The notes below the pieces were generated by a model. That model searched no databases. It saw only the letters and a program-made list of their open reading frames with translations, and had not been told where the DNA came from. Below are positions 5,669 to 5,707 of a stretch of 5,707 bases of DNA, piece after piece. Numbering within the stretch: the first letter of the stretch is position 1; each line of letters opens with the position of its first letter. The translations under genes and the position numbers were made by a program. The stretch covers positions 1-5,707 of the forward strand of contig JAIRPS010000097.1 in NCBI GenBank assembly GCA_031256885.1, written 5' to 3'. The stretch comes from Bifidobacteriaceae bacterium (GTDB lineage Bacteria > Actinomycetota > Actinomycetes > Actinomycetales > WQXJ01).

Positions 5669-5707
5669 GCGCAACACCCGCCGCGTCGGTGGGAGGACTA
5701 GTCACCG
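5669..5707. repeat. Direct repeat upstream of bioY, copy 2 (39 nt, at the window edge)
   Basis: It shares the first 17 nt and last 11 nt with copy 1; start-to-start distance is 53 nt and the 13-nt spacer between copies is not itself repeated. CGGTG (5687-5691) pairs with CACCG (5703-5707), and GGTG can alternatively pair with CACC (5675-5678). The copy ends exactly at the window edge, so more units may follow. Confidence 0.8.

Noticed and set aside
5616..5707. Start of a CRISPR array
   Set aside because: The two repeats are imperfect, the spacer is only 13 nt, and no cas gene is in the window.
5537..5707. BirA or BioQ operator in front of bioY
   Set aside because: I found neither the split TTGT...ACAA-type palindrome of BirA nor the TGAAC-N3-GTTAC pattern of BioQ.
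1..5707. Strong excess of GCCAA on the plus strand (TTGGC on the minus strand)
   Set aside because: It falls mostly inside genes and is explained by frequent Leu-TTG followed by Ala/Gly codons, so it reflects codon use rather than a signal motif.

Overview
This window is a single-strand stretch of an actinobacterial (Actinomycetota) chromosome of moderate GC content, about mid-50s percent by eye. Every gene I can support lies on the minus strand, so in transcription order (right to left) the layout is bioY, ribF, a 4'-phosphopantetheinyl-transferase-like gene, rpsO, pnp. The actinobacterial assignment rests on the PNPase sequence (N-terminus [20 protein letters not shown] and long near-identical blocks typical of actinobacterial PNPases), on the ribF-rpsO-pnp gene order, and on an rpsO-pnp spacer that resembles the Actino-pnp RNA motif. 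The protein sequences remind me most of Bifidobacteriales/Actinomycetales, but I cannot fix the genus.

Region by region. 5537-5707 is the upstream region of bioY: a probable promoter, a perfect Shine-Dalgarno, and two imperfect copies of a ~40-nt direct repeat reaching the window edge. 4955-5536 is BioY, the biotin-binding S component of an ECF transporter. 3922-4950 is RibF, the bifunctional riboflavin kinase/FAD synthetase, starting 4 nt after the bioY stop and so probably co-translated. 3792-3921 is a 130-nt gap. 3063-3791 encodes a 242-residue protein with the fold signature of Sfp-type phosphopantetheinyl transferases in which the metal-binding acidic residues are all replaced. 2912-3062 is the rpsO leader. 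2642-2911 is ribosomal protein S15. 2350-2641 is the rpsO-pnp spacer, with several helices and no intrinsic terminator. 1-2349 is pnp, polynucleotide phosphorylase, running off the left edge with 783 codons visible.

How it fits together. rpsO-pnp is a conserved pair linking ribosome assembly and RNA turnover; the structured spacer suggests PNPase autoregulation, as known for enterobacterial pnp although by a different RNA. Upstream of it lies a cofactor-themed group: biotin uptake (BioY), FMN/FAD synthesis (RibF), and a relative of the enzymes that attach the CoA-derived phosphopantetheine arm.

The most unusual items are: the apparent pseudoenzyme between ribF and rpsO; a pnp start region in which the GTG start codon sits in the loop of a perfect 6-bp hairpin and the Shine-Dalgarno has a perfect upstream complement; and the repeat pair upstream of bioY. 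The rest is conserved housekeeping sequence.
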